From positions 1-64,000 of the forward strand of contig JARGXX010000006.1 in assembly GCA_030374765.1 (NCBI GenBank): a stretch of DNA of 64,000 nt, given 5' to 3'. This DNA is from Agarophyton chilense. Taxonomy: Eukaryota > Rhodophyta > Florideophyceae > Gracilariales > Gracilariaceae. Of the stretch, positions 54,699-63,941 are shown one piece after another. The notes under the pieces are model-generated. The model made no database searches. It was given only the letters and a program-made list of their open reading frames with translations, and was not told the DNA's origin. Position numbers and translations under genes: made by a program. Numbering within the stretch: the first letter of the stretch is position 1; the number at the start of each line of letters is the position of its first letter.

Positions 54699-57326
54699 AT
54701 GTCGGACACGGAAATGGAATCCGAAAGTACTACCGGGATGAAAATCCCTCGTTTTCATGGAAGGCGTGGTGAGGATTATGCCCTATGGCGCCATCGCCTT
54801 CGTGCTGCATGCCGTGTTAAAGGTGTGTGGAACGTTGTGGAATCCGATTCTGGATATTCAGCAACTACTGAAGCAACATCGGATACCGCTATTGATAGCG
54901 CTCGAGTTGTCGCAAAGCGCGAGAAGGCATGTGGAATCATAATATGCGCCTTGGGTGATGCGCCACTTCGTGTGGTCATGGATGTCGACGACGACCCGGC
55001 GCGCATGCTCGCACTACTTGATGCACGGTATGCGTCCAATCGTACTGTATCCAGAATTGCTATGCAGACTCAACTATTCCGTATGGGATACAATGGTCAG
55101 AATATGTCAGGCTATGTGGACCAGTACACGGCGTTATTTGCTCAGTTAGAGCGCAAGGGGAAGGATGCGGCAGTACCGGAGTCACACAAAGCTCCCATGT
55201 TACTTGCTTCTATTGATCCCAATTGCACACTGGAGTCTACTGCTGCAGCTCTTCGAACCAAGGATATCGCTGAGCTCACATGGGACTACGTGGCCACGAC
55301 CCTCATAGATGAATACAACGCGAAACAGGTGTCTGCAAGGCCGTCTGGACGTAGTTCACGTCGCAAGAAGAAGGGGAGGAAAAAATCTGGTCAACATTCT
55401 GAATCGACTAATCGTACCCGCAGTAGTGCAAACAACGAAGATGAGGAGTCTGATGGTCACTCCGACATTGAGTCTACTGCTCGTGCACTTGCTGCCGCCT
55501 TGAGATCGTCATCATTTGATCGTTCTGGATCGAGCAATGGACATCATTGCGACTTCTGTGATCGCGATGGACACACACAAGATCGTTGCTTTATGAATCC
55601 GGACAACCCGGACAACCACTTGCCGCAGAGTATCCTCGATAAACTGTCGCCACAACCCAAGCGAATGGGTGGCAGTAGTGGTAGAAGCGCCTCGAGCAAG
55701 TCTTCTGGAAAGTCTGGCAAAATCGAAATTGCTGGTGCAACTGTGGAAAGGACCACTATAGTTCCGCCGAATGACCTGAGTACCTACGCAGACAGCGGTG
55801 CGACAGTACATTGCTTCCATTCTGTTTGTGCGTTCGTGCCCGGTTCACTTGAACCTTGCGACGAAAGGACAGTGATGCTTGCCGATAACACATCTGTTGT
55901 ATCTAAACAACGCGGAGAGGTGATCATTCCTTTGGACAATGCGAACATACGTCTGAGTGATGCCCTACTGACCCCCGCTCTGGGATACAACTTGGTTTCA
56001 ACCGGGTGTTTGGCCGACAAAGGTATTGAGTCGCCCTTCGGTCGTCACAGTGTACGTTTGACGCTAGAGTCAAATGGTTTTGAGGTGGGCATTGGTGATC
56101 GTGACAAGGTATCTCGCATGTACACACTGCCTCAACCTTTAGGGCATGCTGGTGTGGAACTTGCGCTTTCGACTAAGTCTACGGAGACTCAACTGTGGCA
56201 CCGACGACTGGCTCACATCAACCAACGTGATCTGCAACATGTACACAAGTACGCAGATGGAGTGCCGCACTTGTGTGACATGGAGGAGGTATGCCGAGCA
56301 TGTCGACTTGGCAAGGCTCATAAGCTTCTGTTCCCAGGTCACTTTGAACATGCATCCGCGGTTGGTGACATTGTGCACTCGGATATTGTAGGTCCTCTGG
56401 AAAAGTCTTTTCCGGACAAGTTTCAATATGCATGTACATTCCTCGATGATCACTCACGGTATGTGTTCCTAGGTCTGGTGATCCATCGCAGTGCTCTTAG
56501 TGATGTGTTTGTGGGTATTGCGGCAAAGTTTGAGCAGCTTGGAGGAGTGCATATCAAAAGTTTGCACTCGGACGGTGCAGAAGAATATATTGCCCTGCAA
56601 GAGAACTTGGCAGCAGAACATGGCCTCACTTCTTTCTCTGCTCCATACACCCCCGAACACAACGCTATAGCTGAGCGCATCAATCGTACCATGGTGGAAG
56701 CTGCTCGATCGTTGCTGATCCAAGCCGATCTACCACAATGTTTGTGGCCATATGCGCTGAAACATGTTATCTTTGTGCGTAATCGAGTGCAACATTCTAC
56801 TGTTAACAACAGTCCCTACTTTCTGGTAACTGGAAATAAACCTTTGTTGAAGCACGTGCGTGTGTTTGGATGCACTGCATTCGTGCTAAGGACTCCGCGT
56901 GGACCCAAGTTCGAGTCTCGTGCACTTGAGGGAGTGTACTTGGAGACTCTTGAGCATGGTGTGTACAAGGTACTCGTCGTTGATAATGACGGTACTCGGC
57001 GTATTATTGAGTCACGACATGTTACTTTTGATGAATCCAAGTTCACTGGCGCATCATCTCTTGCCAACTACATGGATGATGAAAGTGCGTCAGATGCTGA
57101 CTATAGCTCTGATATGGGATTATGTGATAGCATTGATGACGAATCGGATACCTTCTCCGTCGATAATGTTAAGGAGGAGGTGGTTCACGACGGATCCTCG
57201 CACCTGATTCCAGCACTCAGGCAGTCGGAGTCAGACTCCGGCAGCAATGAAGACGATGCACAGGATTCCGAAAGTGATGACGAAAGTGCTGCTGATGACC
57301 TTGATACATCTGCTGTTGGGTGTTGA
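54699..57326 (+). CDS. Gag-protease-integrase polyprotein of B3, lacking RT
   Basis: 875 aa starting at ATG 54699. Motif positions as in B1: CCHC 284-297, D365-S-G, HHCC 501-535, D562/D625/E659. It differs from B2 by T for P in the FDESKF-PGAS region (about 783) and K for E at about 825 in the acidic tail. The stop is reached 13 bases into LTR-A copy L11 (LTR starts 57314). The position where the protein breaks off corresponds to the linker before RT in full Copia proteins, so the part kept is a natural functional unit: capsid, protease and integrase. Confidence 0.9.
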   Translation: MSDTEMESESTTGMKIPRFHGRRGEDYALWRHRLRAACRVKGVWNVVESDSGYSATTEATSDTAIDSARVVAKREKACGIIICALGDAPLRVVMDVDDDPARMLALLDARYASNRTVSRIAMQTQLFRMGYNGQNMSGYVDQYTALFAQLERKGKDAAVPESHKAPMLLASIDPNCTLESTAAALRTKDIAELTWDYVATTLIDEYNAKQVSARPSGRSSRRKKKGRKKSGQHSESTNRTRSSANNEDEESDGHSDIESTARALAAALRSSSFDRSGSSNGHHCDFCDRDGHTQDRCFMNPDNPDNHLPQSILDKLSPQPKRMGGSSGRSASSKSSGKSGKIEIAGATVERTTIVPPNDLSTYADSGATVHCFHSVCAFVPGSLEPCDERTVMLADNTSVVSKQRGEVIIPLDNANIRLSDALLTPALGYNLVSTGCLADKGIESPFGRHSVRLTLESNGFEVGIGDRDKVSRMYTLPQPLGHAGVELALSTKSTETQLWHRRLAHINQRDLQHVHKYADGVPHLCDMEEVCRACRLGKAHKLLFPGHFEHASAVGDIVHSDIVGPLEKSFPDKFQYACTFLDDHSRYVFLGLVIHRSALSDVFVGIAAKFEQLGGVHIKSLHSDGAEEYIALQENLAAEHGLTSFSAPYTPEHNAIAERINRTMVEAARSLLIQADLPQCLWPYALKHVIFVRNRVQHSTVNNSPYFLVTGNKPLLKHVRVFGCTAFVLRTPRGPKFESRALEGVYLETLEHGVYKVLVVDNDGTRRIIESRHVTFDESKFTGASSLANYMDDESASDADYSSDMGLCDSIDDESDTFSVDNVKEEVVHDGSSHLIPALRQSESDSGSNEDDAQDSESDDESAADDLDTSAVGC

Positions 57327-58010
57327 CCCTGTGCTGTCACTGAAAACCAAAAGTGCAGGGGAGCATGGGCTGTTTTGGAGGGTGCCTCTGGAAAAGCGCA
57401 TATGCGTGTCAGTCGGATCTCAACGTGAACTCGGGCTGTGATTGGCTACTGCAAATGTGCACATGCAATGCGGTGTGTACAAGTGGTATGGCACTATTGG
57501 GTTTGTCTGTGGTACACGTGTGTACGTGGCCTACTTGTACTACTGTGCACACTGTTCAACCTGTCCAGCTGGTGTACTATGAACACACCTCACAAGGTGT
57601 AACGAATGTACTTGGAGAAGAGACGTGACATGTGTATTACAGGAGACTTGGAGTACTGTGCTGGAACGTGAATGTGTATGGAGGCGGATTGCAAGTAGTG
57701 TGTGCTGGCATATTGAATTTGTGCACACGTCAGTGTAATTATGGGCTGTGCACTGTGTGCACTGTATATTGCCTTGTTGTGCGCTGCAATGAACATTGAC
57801 TAGGGTTAATGTCATGCTTAAATATGATTGGTAGTATTGAGTGTCCCTGCTTTGTAGTCTAGGGTTTACTTTGGGTTGGAGTCTAGACAGCTGACGTTTT
57901 GAAGTAGTATATAAGTGAAAGTTTGAGCGCCTCCAAGTAAATCCAAGCCAGAGCTGGCGAACTTCCTTTTCATTCGCTCAACCTTTCCTTCAGCATTTCC
58001 CTATCCAACA
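57314..58010 (+). repeat. LTR-A copy L11 (697 bp)
   Basis: 5' LTR of A8, best copy for reading LTR structure. It has TGTTGG/CCAACA ends, U3 modules from 57397, a TATATAA box at 57908-57914 and a short R-U5 of at most about 75 bp. No AATAAA signal is seen. Confidence 0.93.
57397..57914 (+). promoter_or_regulatory. Putative LTR-A promoter region
   Basis: CGCATATGCG (57397-57406), ATCTCAACGTGAA (57417-57429), TGATTGGCTACTGCAAATG (57439-57457), ACAAGTGGT (57479-57487), then a TATATAA box at 57908-57914. A start site about 30 bp downstream would fall near 57940. Corresponding sites exist in each LTR-A copy; L10 and L12 have a disrupted palindrome. Confidence 0.6.
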
Positions 58011-58024
58011 GGTTATGGGCCCAG
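58011..58024 (+). other. Primer-binding site of A8
   Basis: GGTTATGGGCCCAG directly after CCAACA. The next base (C) extends the match to the tRNA to 15 nt. Confidence 0.87.
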
Positions 58025-59206
58025 CCCCGCTGACCTCTGCCGTATAGTTCGTCTCTCGCCGCTCTCCCGCACCGCCGTTCACCCGTTTCGCTGTTCTATT
58101 CTCTTCGTTTCCGCGCCGTTTCGTCGGGTGTGTGACCGTATCGTGGGTTGGTGTTGGTATTTTCTTTCGGTCTTGCGTTCCTCCCTGAGGGCGTTGTGGT
58201 GGTAGTGGTTGGACGTTATTATCGTGATTGTGTTTGGGTGCTCGTTGTTGCCCGTGTTTGTCGATCGCTATCCGTTTCGTTTGGTCTCCCTCTCTTTCGT
58301 TGTTTTGTGGATCCCTGCGTCGTGTTTGCGGGTTCTGATCTGAGAGGTTGAGGACCGTGTTTGTTGAAGTCTGGGCCTGGAGTTCTTGGCTCAGCGTTCG
58401 TGTGTGTTTGTGTGTTTGGTCTGCATCTTTGCCTGTGCGACGAGCGGTTGATCCGAGGTACTTTGGGTGATTCCTTGTACTCGGGGACGTTAGCCTGGCG
58501 GCTTGAACCAAAGCAGGTGTACTGTCAAGCGGGTTCCCCACTGGTCCTTTTAGGGCGGATAACAGTGACGGTCGAAAGATCTGGTTGAACTTTGCGGGTG
58601 CATTTGTGGACGGGGTGCCGTGGCGCACTGCATTTGGCTGGTTGCTTGACTTTGTGTGTGAGCCCGACCTTTGTGGTTGGGCACTTGGACTGTTGTGAAC
58701 AGCATCCATAAGGAGCTTTTGATCCGCAGTACGCGGGGAGGCGACGTTTCGAAGGCTGACCTCCTTTTCAGGATCAGGCCGCGTGCGATCTTCATTGATT
58801 GTTCGTTAGAAGCGTATCTTGGTGTTGAAGTAGCTTCGGTTTCGAGGTCGCGCTAGTTCTTGAAAGAGGCCAGAGAGGGTCAACTTGGTGAAGGCATATC
58901 TTCGGTCATCAACCATCCTCTGGAAGCCTCGTAAGGAGCAACGCGCCTTCTCCTTTTGACGTGGGAGGAGGTAGACTGCAGAAAACCGTTATCTACCCAG
59001 AAGAGCTCTGGGGGCCAGGGGTCCGACCTTTAGGGACGCGGGTATAGGAAGCCCTGCCAGTGCGCCTGCAGACTATTGTCTGTTCAATCTTGAAGAATTA
59101 TTTGTTGTTTGTTGTTTTTTCTTTGTTGTTGTTGTCTGTTGTTGTTGTTCACTTGTCTGTTGCTGCCAAGCCATCTCTCTCGGCCTCTTGTGACACTTTG
59201 CACAAC
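58025..59206 (+). other. A8 5' leader
   Basis: 1182 nt, G/T-rich in its first half. It has upstream ORFs of 67, 75 and 61 codons (58148, 58361, 58671) and then the structured block. It ends in a TTG/GTT-repeat tract (59100-59160) that stays open in the gag frame without an ATG. The antisense strand has a 239-codon open frame (57990-58709) present in all A copies. Confidence 0.72.
58850..59095 (+). promoter_or_regulatory. Conserved structured RNA block, A version
   Basis: Fixed motifs shared with B: GGGTCAACT (58877), GCCTCGTA (58926), CCTTTAGGG (59027) and GCCAGTGCGCC (59056). The last two are 29 nt apart in both families. Stems: CTCC/GGAG (58950/58964), GGTAGA/TCTACC (58970/58992), CAGA/TCTG (58998/59007), CAGAC/GTCTG (59069/59078), followed by TTCAAT. 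Located 112-357 nt before the gag ATG. Role unknown; packaging or dimerisation signal and internal ribosome entry are both possible. Confidence 0.6.
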
Positions 59207-62200
59207 ATGGATTCGTTCAGTGGGGTGAAAATCGAAAAGCTGGTTGAGGATAACTTCCACGTATGGAAGCAGAAGATTGAGCTGCTGCTTGCACTCAAGG
59301 ACCTCGACGGCCACCTCGACTCTGTTAGACCCACTGACGAAGATGAGCTGTCGACTTGGAAAAAGAAAGATGCCAAGGCCAGAGCTATTATTGGTCTCAC
59401 ACTCAGTGATGAGCATTTAGATCATGTGCGGGACGCCGACAACGCTGCCGATATGTGGAAAGCCATTTGCGATGTGTTCCAACGCAAGACTCTGCTCAAC
59501 AAAATCAACGCCCGACGGTCCTTCTACTCTGCCAAGATGCGTGATGATGAGAAAATGCTACAGTTCATCAACCGTGTACGTCATCTGGCATCGGACCTGA
59601 AGTGTATGGACGTTGTTGTTGAGGAGGAGGACATCGCTATGGCCATCCTATGCGGACTTCCGGAAAGATTCGAGCACCTCATCGTGGCAATTGATACCAC
59701 GATTGGCGATCGTCAACTCACTCTAGAGTTTGTGAAGAGTCGTCTGCTGCAAGAAGAGCAGCGAATGAACGATCGTGCCAAGGAGGATCCTGGTGGAAGT
59801 GAGGCAGCTTTGGTTGGCAGGCAGTCGCGATGGAAGAACATCGAGTGTCATTATTGTCATAAGAAGGGTCATATCCAGAGGAACTGTTTCAAGAAGCAAC
59901 GTGATGGGGCTAACATGAATCAGGTCGATGCTGCTCACCCAACTGTCAATACTGAGCTCAGCGATGAGCGAGGTACGGGTGGCAACGACTCTGACTTTGT
60001 ATGTCTCATTGCTACTGGCTCTGATAAAGCCACGAACAGTGACTGGATTGTTGACTCTGGTGCTACTGCCCACATGACTTTTGACGAATCCATGTTCCAA
60101 ACATATGATAGTAAGGTGTCTTCTGGCGTTAGCATCGGTAATGATTCCAAACTAGAGTCTGTTGGTCACGGTAGTGTGGAGCTTGATCTGATTGTGGAAG
60201 GGTCCAAACGAAAGTGCCAGCTGAAGCAAGTTGTTCATGTACCGAATTTAAGGTACCATTTGCTTTCTGTATCGGCGATTTGTGATGTGGGGTGCAAAGT
60301 AGTGTTTGAAAAAGAGAAGGTATGTGTATACAAGGGGTCAAAAGTGGTTGCCTTGGGGCGCCGCGTCAAAGGCCTATACTACCTTTGCACTGCTGCACAC
60401 CAGTGTACAGATGTAAACAGCGCACTTGTGTCGGACTTGTCACTATGGCATGCTCGAATGGCTCATGTGAATGTGGATGGTATCAAGCATATGGCTCGAA
60501 ACAAGGTTGTGTCAGGGCTCAATGTAGACGTTGCGCAGGATTCAGATGTGTGTGGCTCATGTGTAGTAGGAAAAGCAACCCGTGCTCCGACTCCCAAGCA
60601 AGGGGGGGAACGAGCAAAACACGTACTGGAACTTGTTCACTCCGATGTGTCAGGTCCAGTAAGTGTGAAATCCTTGGGAGGCTCGCACTACTTCGTCACA
60701 TTCATCGATGATCACAGTCGTTTCTGCTTCTTCTACATGCTCAAAACTAAGGATGAGGTGTTCCAGATGTTCCTAAGGTGGCTCAAGTTTGTTCAAAACC
60801 AAACTGGCAGACAAGTGAAAACCATCACCGCACGTGAGAGTGTGCTCAAAGCATTGCGCACTGACAACGGTGGTGAATATCTGTCACATCGTTTTACCAA
60901 AGAACTTGAACGTCACGGTATTGAGCATCAGCGAACTGTGCCTTACAATCCTCAGCAGAATGGACTTGCCGAACGGTTCAACCGCACACTCATGGACTTG
61001 GTCAGATCGATGTTATGTCACAAGAAATTGCCAAAGCACTTTTGGGCTGAGGCACTGAATGTTGCAGTGTATGTGCGCAACCGTGTGACTTGCAAAGCTC
61101 TTCCAAGTAGTGTGACACCATATGAACTGTGGCACGGTCAGAAGCCTGATGTGAGCAACCTGCGTGTGTTTGGGAGCCGATGCTGGTACAAGGTTGTGGA
61201 TCATAAGCTGAAGAAGCTAGAGGAGCGTGGTGTGGAAGCTATCTTTATTGGGTACACCCCAGGGTCTCACGGATACAAGTTGTGGGACTCTGAAAAGAAA
61301 AAGGTGATTGTGTCAAGAGATGTACGGTTTGATGAGTTTTCGGGCTCAGACAACCAGTTTAGCTATGAGGAAGAGGACTACGCAGACATTGACTTTAGTA
61401 ATATGTCTAGTCCACATGATACCTCTACATCTGACACATCTAGTGGACCCAGCGATGATGACCCTTCTGCGCCTTTGCCTGACTCTGATGATGCTTCTGA
61501 CAGCTCTGTTGATGATTCCGCAGCTGATACACCAGTGGAGCCTGTAGTGCATGAGACACAACCTGTTCGTAGGTCCACGCGTGAACGTAGGAAGCCGAGC
61601 TCATGGTGGCGTGCAACTGCTCTACTCACTGCCAGTGATGACACCCCGTCCTCATATGATGATGCTGTGTCACGTCCTGATTCCGAAGCATGGAAGAAGG
61701 CAATGAAGAGTGAGTACCAGTCACTAATTGAGCATGACACATGGGACTTAGTGCCAAGGCCAGCAGACAGCAACGTGATTTCGTCCAAGTGGGTGTATGT
61801 GCAAAAGTATGAAGCAGCACCATCTGGTGAACCAACTATCAGGTACAAGGCTCGTATGGTTGCTAGAGGATTCCTGCAGATCGAGGGTGTTGACTTTTCT
61901 GAAACATATGCACCTGTTGTTAAGTTTACCTCGATCAGGATGATTCTGTCAGTGACTGCTGTACGAGACTTTCATTTGCATCAGATGGATGTGAAAACAG
62001 CTTTTCTGAACGGTGACCTTGAGGAGACAGTGTACATGGAGCAGCCAACAGGTTTTGTGCAGCAAGGTAACGAGGATCTGGTGTGTCGTTTGAAGAAAGC
62101 CATCTATGGGCTACGACAGGCACCCAGACAGTGGCATGCAAAGATATACTCGTTCCTTGTTGAGGAGATGCAGTTGACGCCAAATGACGCAGATGAGTGT

Positions 62201-63232
62201 GTGTACAGCGGAAAGATACTGGGATTTGTTGTTCTAATTGCTCTATACGTTGATGACTTGCTTATTGCAAGTCCGAGCATGAAGACAATGGATCGTGTAG
62301 AGGCAGAGCTGTCGTCTCGGTTCCACATGAAAGACCTCTATCAAGCTCGCATGGTACTCGGATTCGAGATCCACCGTGACAGAGTTATGCGAGAGTTGTA
62401 TCTGACTCAGTCTGCGTACACACAAAAGGTCTTGGAACGTTTTGGCATGCACCAGTCCAAACCAGTTGACACTCCAATGGAAGTTGGCATGGACCTGTCT
62501 GCGATTCAGGATGTACTCAGGGAGGTGCCGTACCGTCAGGCAATTGGCTGTCTCATGTATTTGTCTGTAGGAACTCGTCCAGATATCTCATACGCGGTGT
62601 CCAAACTTGCCAAGTATGTTGAGAAACCTGGAGAGATTCACTGGAAGGCAGTCAAACGTGTGCTTCGCTATCTCAACGGTACTTGTACATTTGGTCTCAC
62701 CTACGGCTTAAACACCGATTTGGCACTTCACGGCTACGTGGACTCTGACTGGGCAGGCGATGTTGCAAACCGCAAGTCTACCAGTGGGTACTTGTTCATG
62801 ATGGCTGGAGGTCCTGTGTCATGGTGTTCACGTCAGCAAGAAGTGGTTGCACTGTCTAGTGCTGAAGCTGAGTATGTGAGTCTGTGCAGTGGTTCCAAAG
62901 AGGCCATCTGGCTTAGGCGTTTGTGGAATGGCATCGGCATAGTCATTGGAGTAGAAGTGGACGATTCGGTAAAGTTGCTTGTTGAACCAACGCCTGTATA
63001 TGTTGACAACCAAGGGTGCATTGACCTTGCCCGAAATGGCGTTGTCAACAAGCGTACCAAGCATATCGACATTCGTTTTCACTTTACTCGAGAAGCTCTA
63101 CGTGACAAGTCGATTGTATTGTTTTACTGCCCTACCGATTGCATGACTGCCGATATGCTCAACAAACCACTTTGCCGTGTGAAGCACGAGAGGTTCTCTG
63201 AAGACAGTGGCGTCCGACACCTAGACCTTTGA
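59207..63232 (+). CDS. Gag-Pol polyprotein of A8, intact reference copy
   Basis: 1341 aa in a single frame with no gag-pol frameshift, normal for Copia. Order: Gag (1-200, with W20); CCHC knuckle C214, C217, H222, C227; aspartic protease D283-S-G; integrase zinc site H415, H420, C449, C452 and core D480, D553, E589 (35 residues between the last two); GYTPGSHGY block near 682; acidic Ser/Asp linker 710-790; RT with D928 and Y1014-V-D-D; RNase H with D1179, E1220, D1267. The product is cleaved by its own protease, forms particles, copies the RNA to cDNA and integrates it. ATG 59207 is the first in-frame ATG; the open frame upstream (from a GTG at 59060) is T/G-repeat leader. K110 is shared with A7, S1331 with the fragment at 51549. 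Confidence 0.95.
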   Translation: MDSFSGVKIEKLVEDNFHVWKQKIELLLALKDLDGHLDSVRPTDEDELSTWKKKDAKARAIIGLTLSDEHLDHVRDADNAADMWKAICDVFQRKTLLNKINARRSFYSAKMRDDEKMLQFINRVRHLASDLKCMDVVVEEEDIAMAILCGLPERFEHLIVAIDTTIGDRQLTLEFVKSRLLQEEQRMNDRAKEDPGGSEAALVGRQSRWKNIECHYCHKKGHIQRNCFKKQRDGANMNQVDAAHPTVNTELSDERGTGGNDSDFVCLIATGSDKATNSDWIVDSGATAHMTFDESMFQTYDSKVSSGVSIGNDSKLESVGHGSVELDLIVEGSKRKCQLKQVVHVPNLRYHLLSVSAICDVGCKVVFEKEKVCVYKGSKVVALGRRVKGLYYLCTAAHQCTDVNSALVSDLSLWHARMAHVNVDGIKHMARNKVVSGLNVDVAQDSDVCGSCVVGKATRAPTPKQGGERAKHVLELVHSDVSGPVSVKSLGGSHYFVTFIDDHSRFCFFYMLKTKDEVFQMFLRWLKFVQNQTGRQVKTITARESVLKALRTDNGGEYLSHRFTKELERHGIEHQRTVPYNPQQNGLAERFNRTLMDLVRSMLCHKKLPKHFWAEALNVAVYVRNRVTCKALPSSVTPYELWHGQKPDVSNLRVFGSRCWYKVVDHKLKKLEERGVEAIFIGYTPGSHGYKLWDSEKKKVIVSRDVRFDEFSGSDNQFSYEEEDYADIDFSNMSSPHDTSTSDTSSGPSDDDPSAPLPDSDDASDSSVDDSAADTPVEPVVHETQPVRRSTRERRKPSSWWRATALLTASDDTPSSYDDAVSRPDSEAWKKAMKSEYQSLIEHDTWDLVPRPADSNVISSKWVYVQKYEAAPSGEPTIRYKARMVARGFLQIEGVDFSETYAPVVKFTSIRMILSVTAVRDFHLHQMDVKTAFLNGDLEETVYMEQPTGFVQQGNEDLVCRLKKAIYGLRQAPRQWHAKIYSFLVEEMQLTPNDADECVYSGKILGFVVLIALYVDDLLIASPSMKTMDRVEAELSSRFHMKDLYQARMVLGFEIHRDRVMRELYLTQSAYTQKVLERFGMHQSKPVDTPMEVGMDLSAIQDVLREVPYRQAIGCLMYLSVGTRPDISYAVSKLAKYVEKPGEIHWKAVKRVLRYLNGTCTFGLTYGLNTDLALHGYVDSDWAGDVANRKSTSGYLFMMAGGPVSWCSRQQEVVALSSAEAEYVSLCSGSKEAIWLRRLWNGIGIVIGVEVDDSVKLLVEPTPVYVDNQGCIDLARNGVVNKRTKHIDIRFHFTREALRDKSIVLFYCPTDCMTADMLNKPLCRVKHERFSEDSGVRHLDL

Positions 63233-63252
63233 AGTCAGTGACAGAGGGGGAG

Positions 63253-63941
63253 TGTTGGCTGTTGACACTGTGCTGTCACTGAAAACCAAAAGTGCAGGGG
63301 AGCATGGGCTGTTTTGGAGGGTGCCTCAGGAAAAGCATACATGCGTGTCAGTCGGATCTCAACGTGAACTCGGGCTGTGATTGGCTACTGTAAATGTGCA
63401 CATGCAATGTGGTGTGTACAAGTGGTATGGCACTATTGGGTTTGTCTGTGGGACACGTGTGTACGTGGTCTACTTGTACTACTGTGCACGCTGTTCAACA
63501 TGTCCAGCTGGTGTACTATGAACACATCTCACAAGGTGTAACGAATATACTTGGAGAAGAGACGTGACATGTGTATTACAGGAGACTTTGTGTACTGTGC
63601 TGGAACGTGAATGTGTATGGAGGCGGATTGCAAGTAGTGTGTGCTGGCATATTGAATTTGTGCACACGTGAGTGTAATTATGGGCTGTGCACTGTTATAT
63701 TGCCTTGTTGGGCGCTGCAATGAACATTGACTAGGGTTAGTGTCATGCTTGAATATGATTGGTAGTATTGAGTGTCCCTGCTTTGTAGTCTAGGGTTTAC
63801 TTTGGGTTGGAGTCTAGACAGCTGACGTTTTGAAGTAGTATATAAGTGAAAGTTTGAGCGCCTCCAAGTAAATCCAAGCCAGAGCTGGCGAACTTCCTTT
63901 TCATTCCCTCAACCTTTCCTTCAGCATTTCTTTTTCCAACA
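63253..63941 (+). repeat. LTR-A copy L12 (689 bp)
   Basis: 3' LTR of A8, with the same 8-bp deletion as L1 (near 63694) and the GCATACATGCG variant of L10. It ends TTTTTCCAACA and is followed by the B gag fragment. Confidence 0.92.

Larger units (their letters stand above)
53152..57313 (+). mobile_element. Copia element B3, RT-less derivative
   Basis: Plus-strand copy of the B unit, closed by LTR-A copy L11. B2 and B3 units have the same length (5031 bp from LTR-A to LTR-A). Confidence 0.87.
57314..63941 (+). mobile_element. Copia retrotransposon A8, plus strand, complete
   Basis: LTR L11, PBS, leader, intact gag-pol, polypurine tract (ACAGAGGGGGAG, 63241-63252) and LTR L12. The two LTRs are not identical: L12 has an 8-bp deletion and several substitutions. 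They were therefore exchanged with other copies or the insertion is not very recent, although the coding region is intact. Confidence 0.94.

Noticed and set aside
54479..54772. 97-codon ORF overlapping the B gag start as a separate gene
   Set aside because: No recognisable domain, composition unlike the real frames, and it overlaps gag out of frame. Treated as an upstream ORF only.
57300..57330. Target-site duplication flanking A8
   Set aside because: Flanks read ATCTGC before L11 and GCCGC after L12; they do not match, so no duplication is claimed.
58370..58450. CRISPR-like or microsatellite repeat
   Set aside because: Short GTGTGTTTG runs in the leader are low complexity without regular repeat-spacer structure.
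58850..59095. Known ribozyme, group I intron, SRP or RNase P RNA
   Set aside because: I looked for group I core elements, the hammerhead CUGAUGA...GAAA core, HDV-like layout and SRP Alu motifs and did not find them. Reported as unknown structured RNA.
59060..59206. Signal-peptide-like hydrophobic N-terminus on the A Gag-Pol frame
   Set aside because: The open frame upstream of 59207 begins at GTG, has no ATG, and its Leu/Val run comes from the TTG/GTT repeat tract of the leader. Copia Gag proteins normally start as at 59207.
61346..62328. Multiple 60-156 codon ORFs antisense to gag-pol
   Set aside because: They are shadows of the long coding frame: they recur in every copy at the same offset and have no family resemblance.
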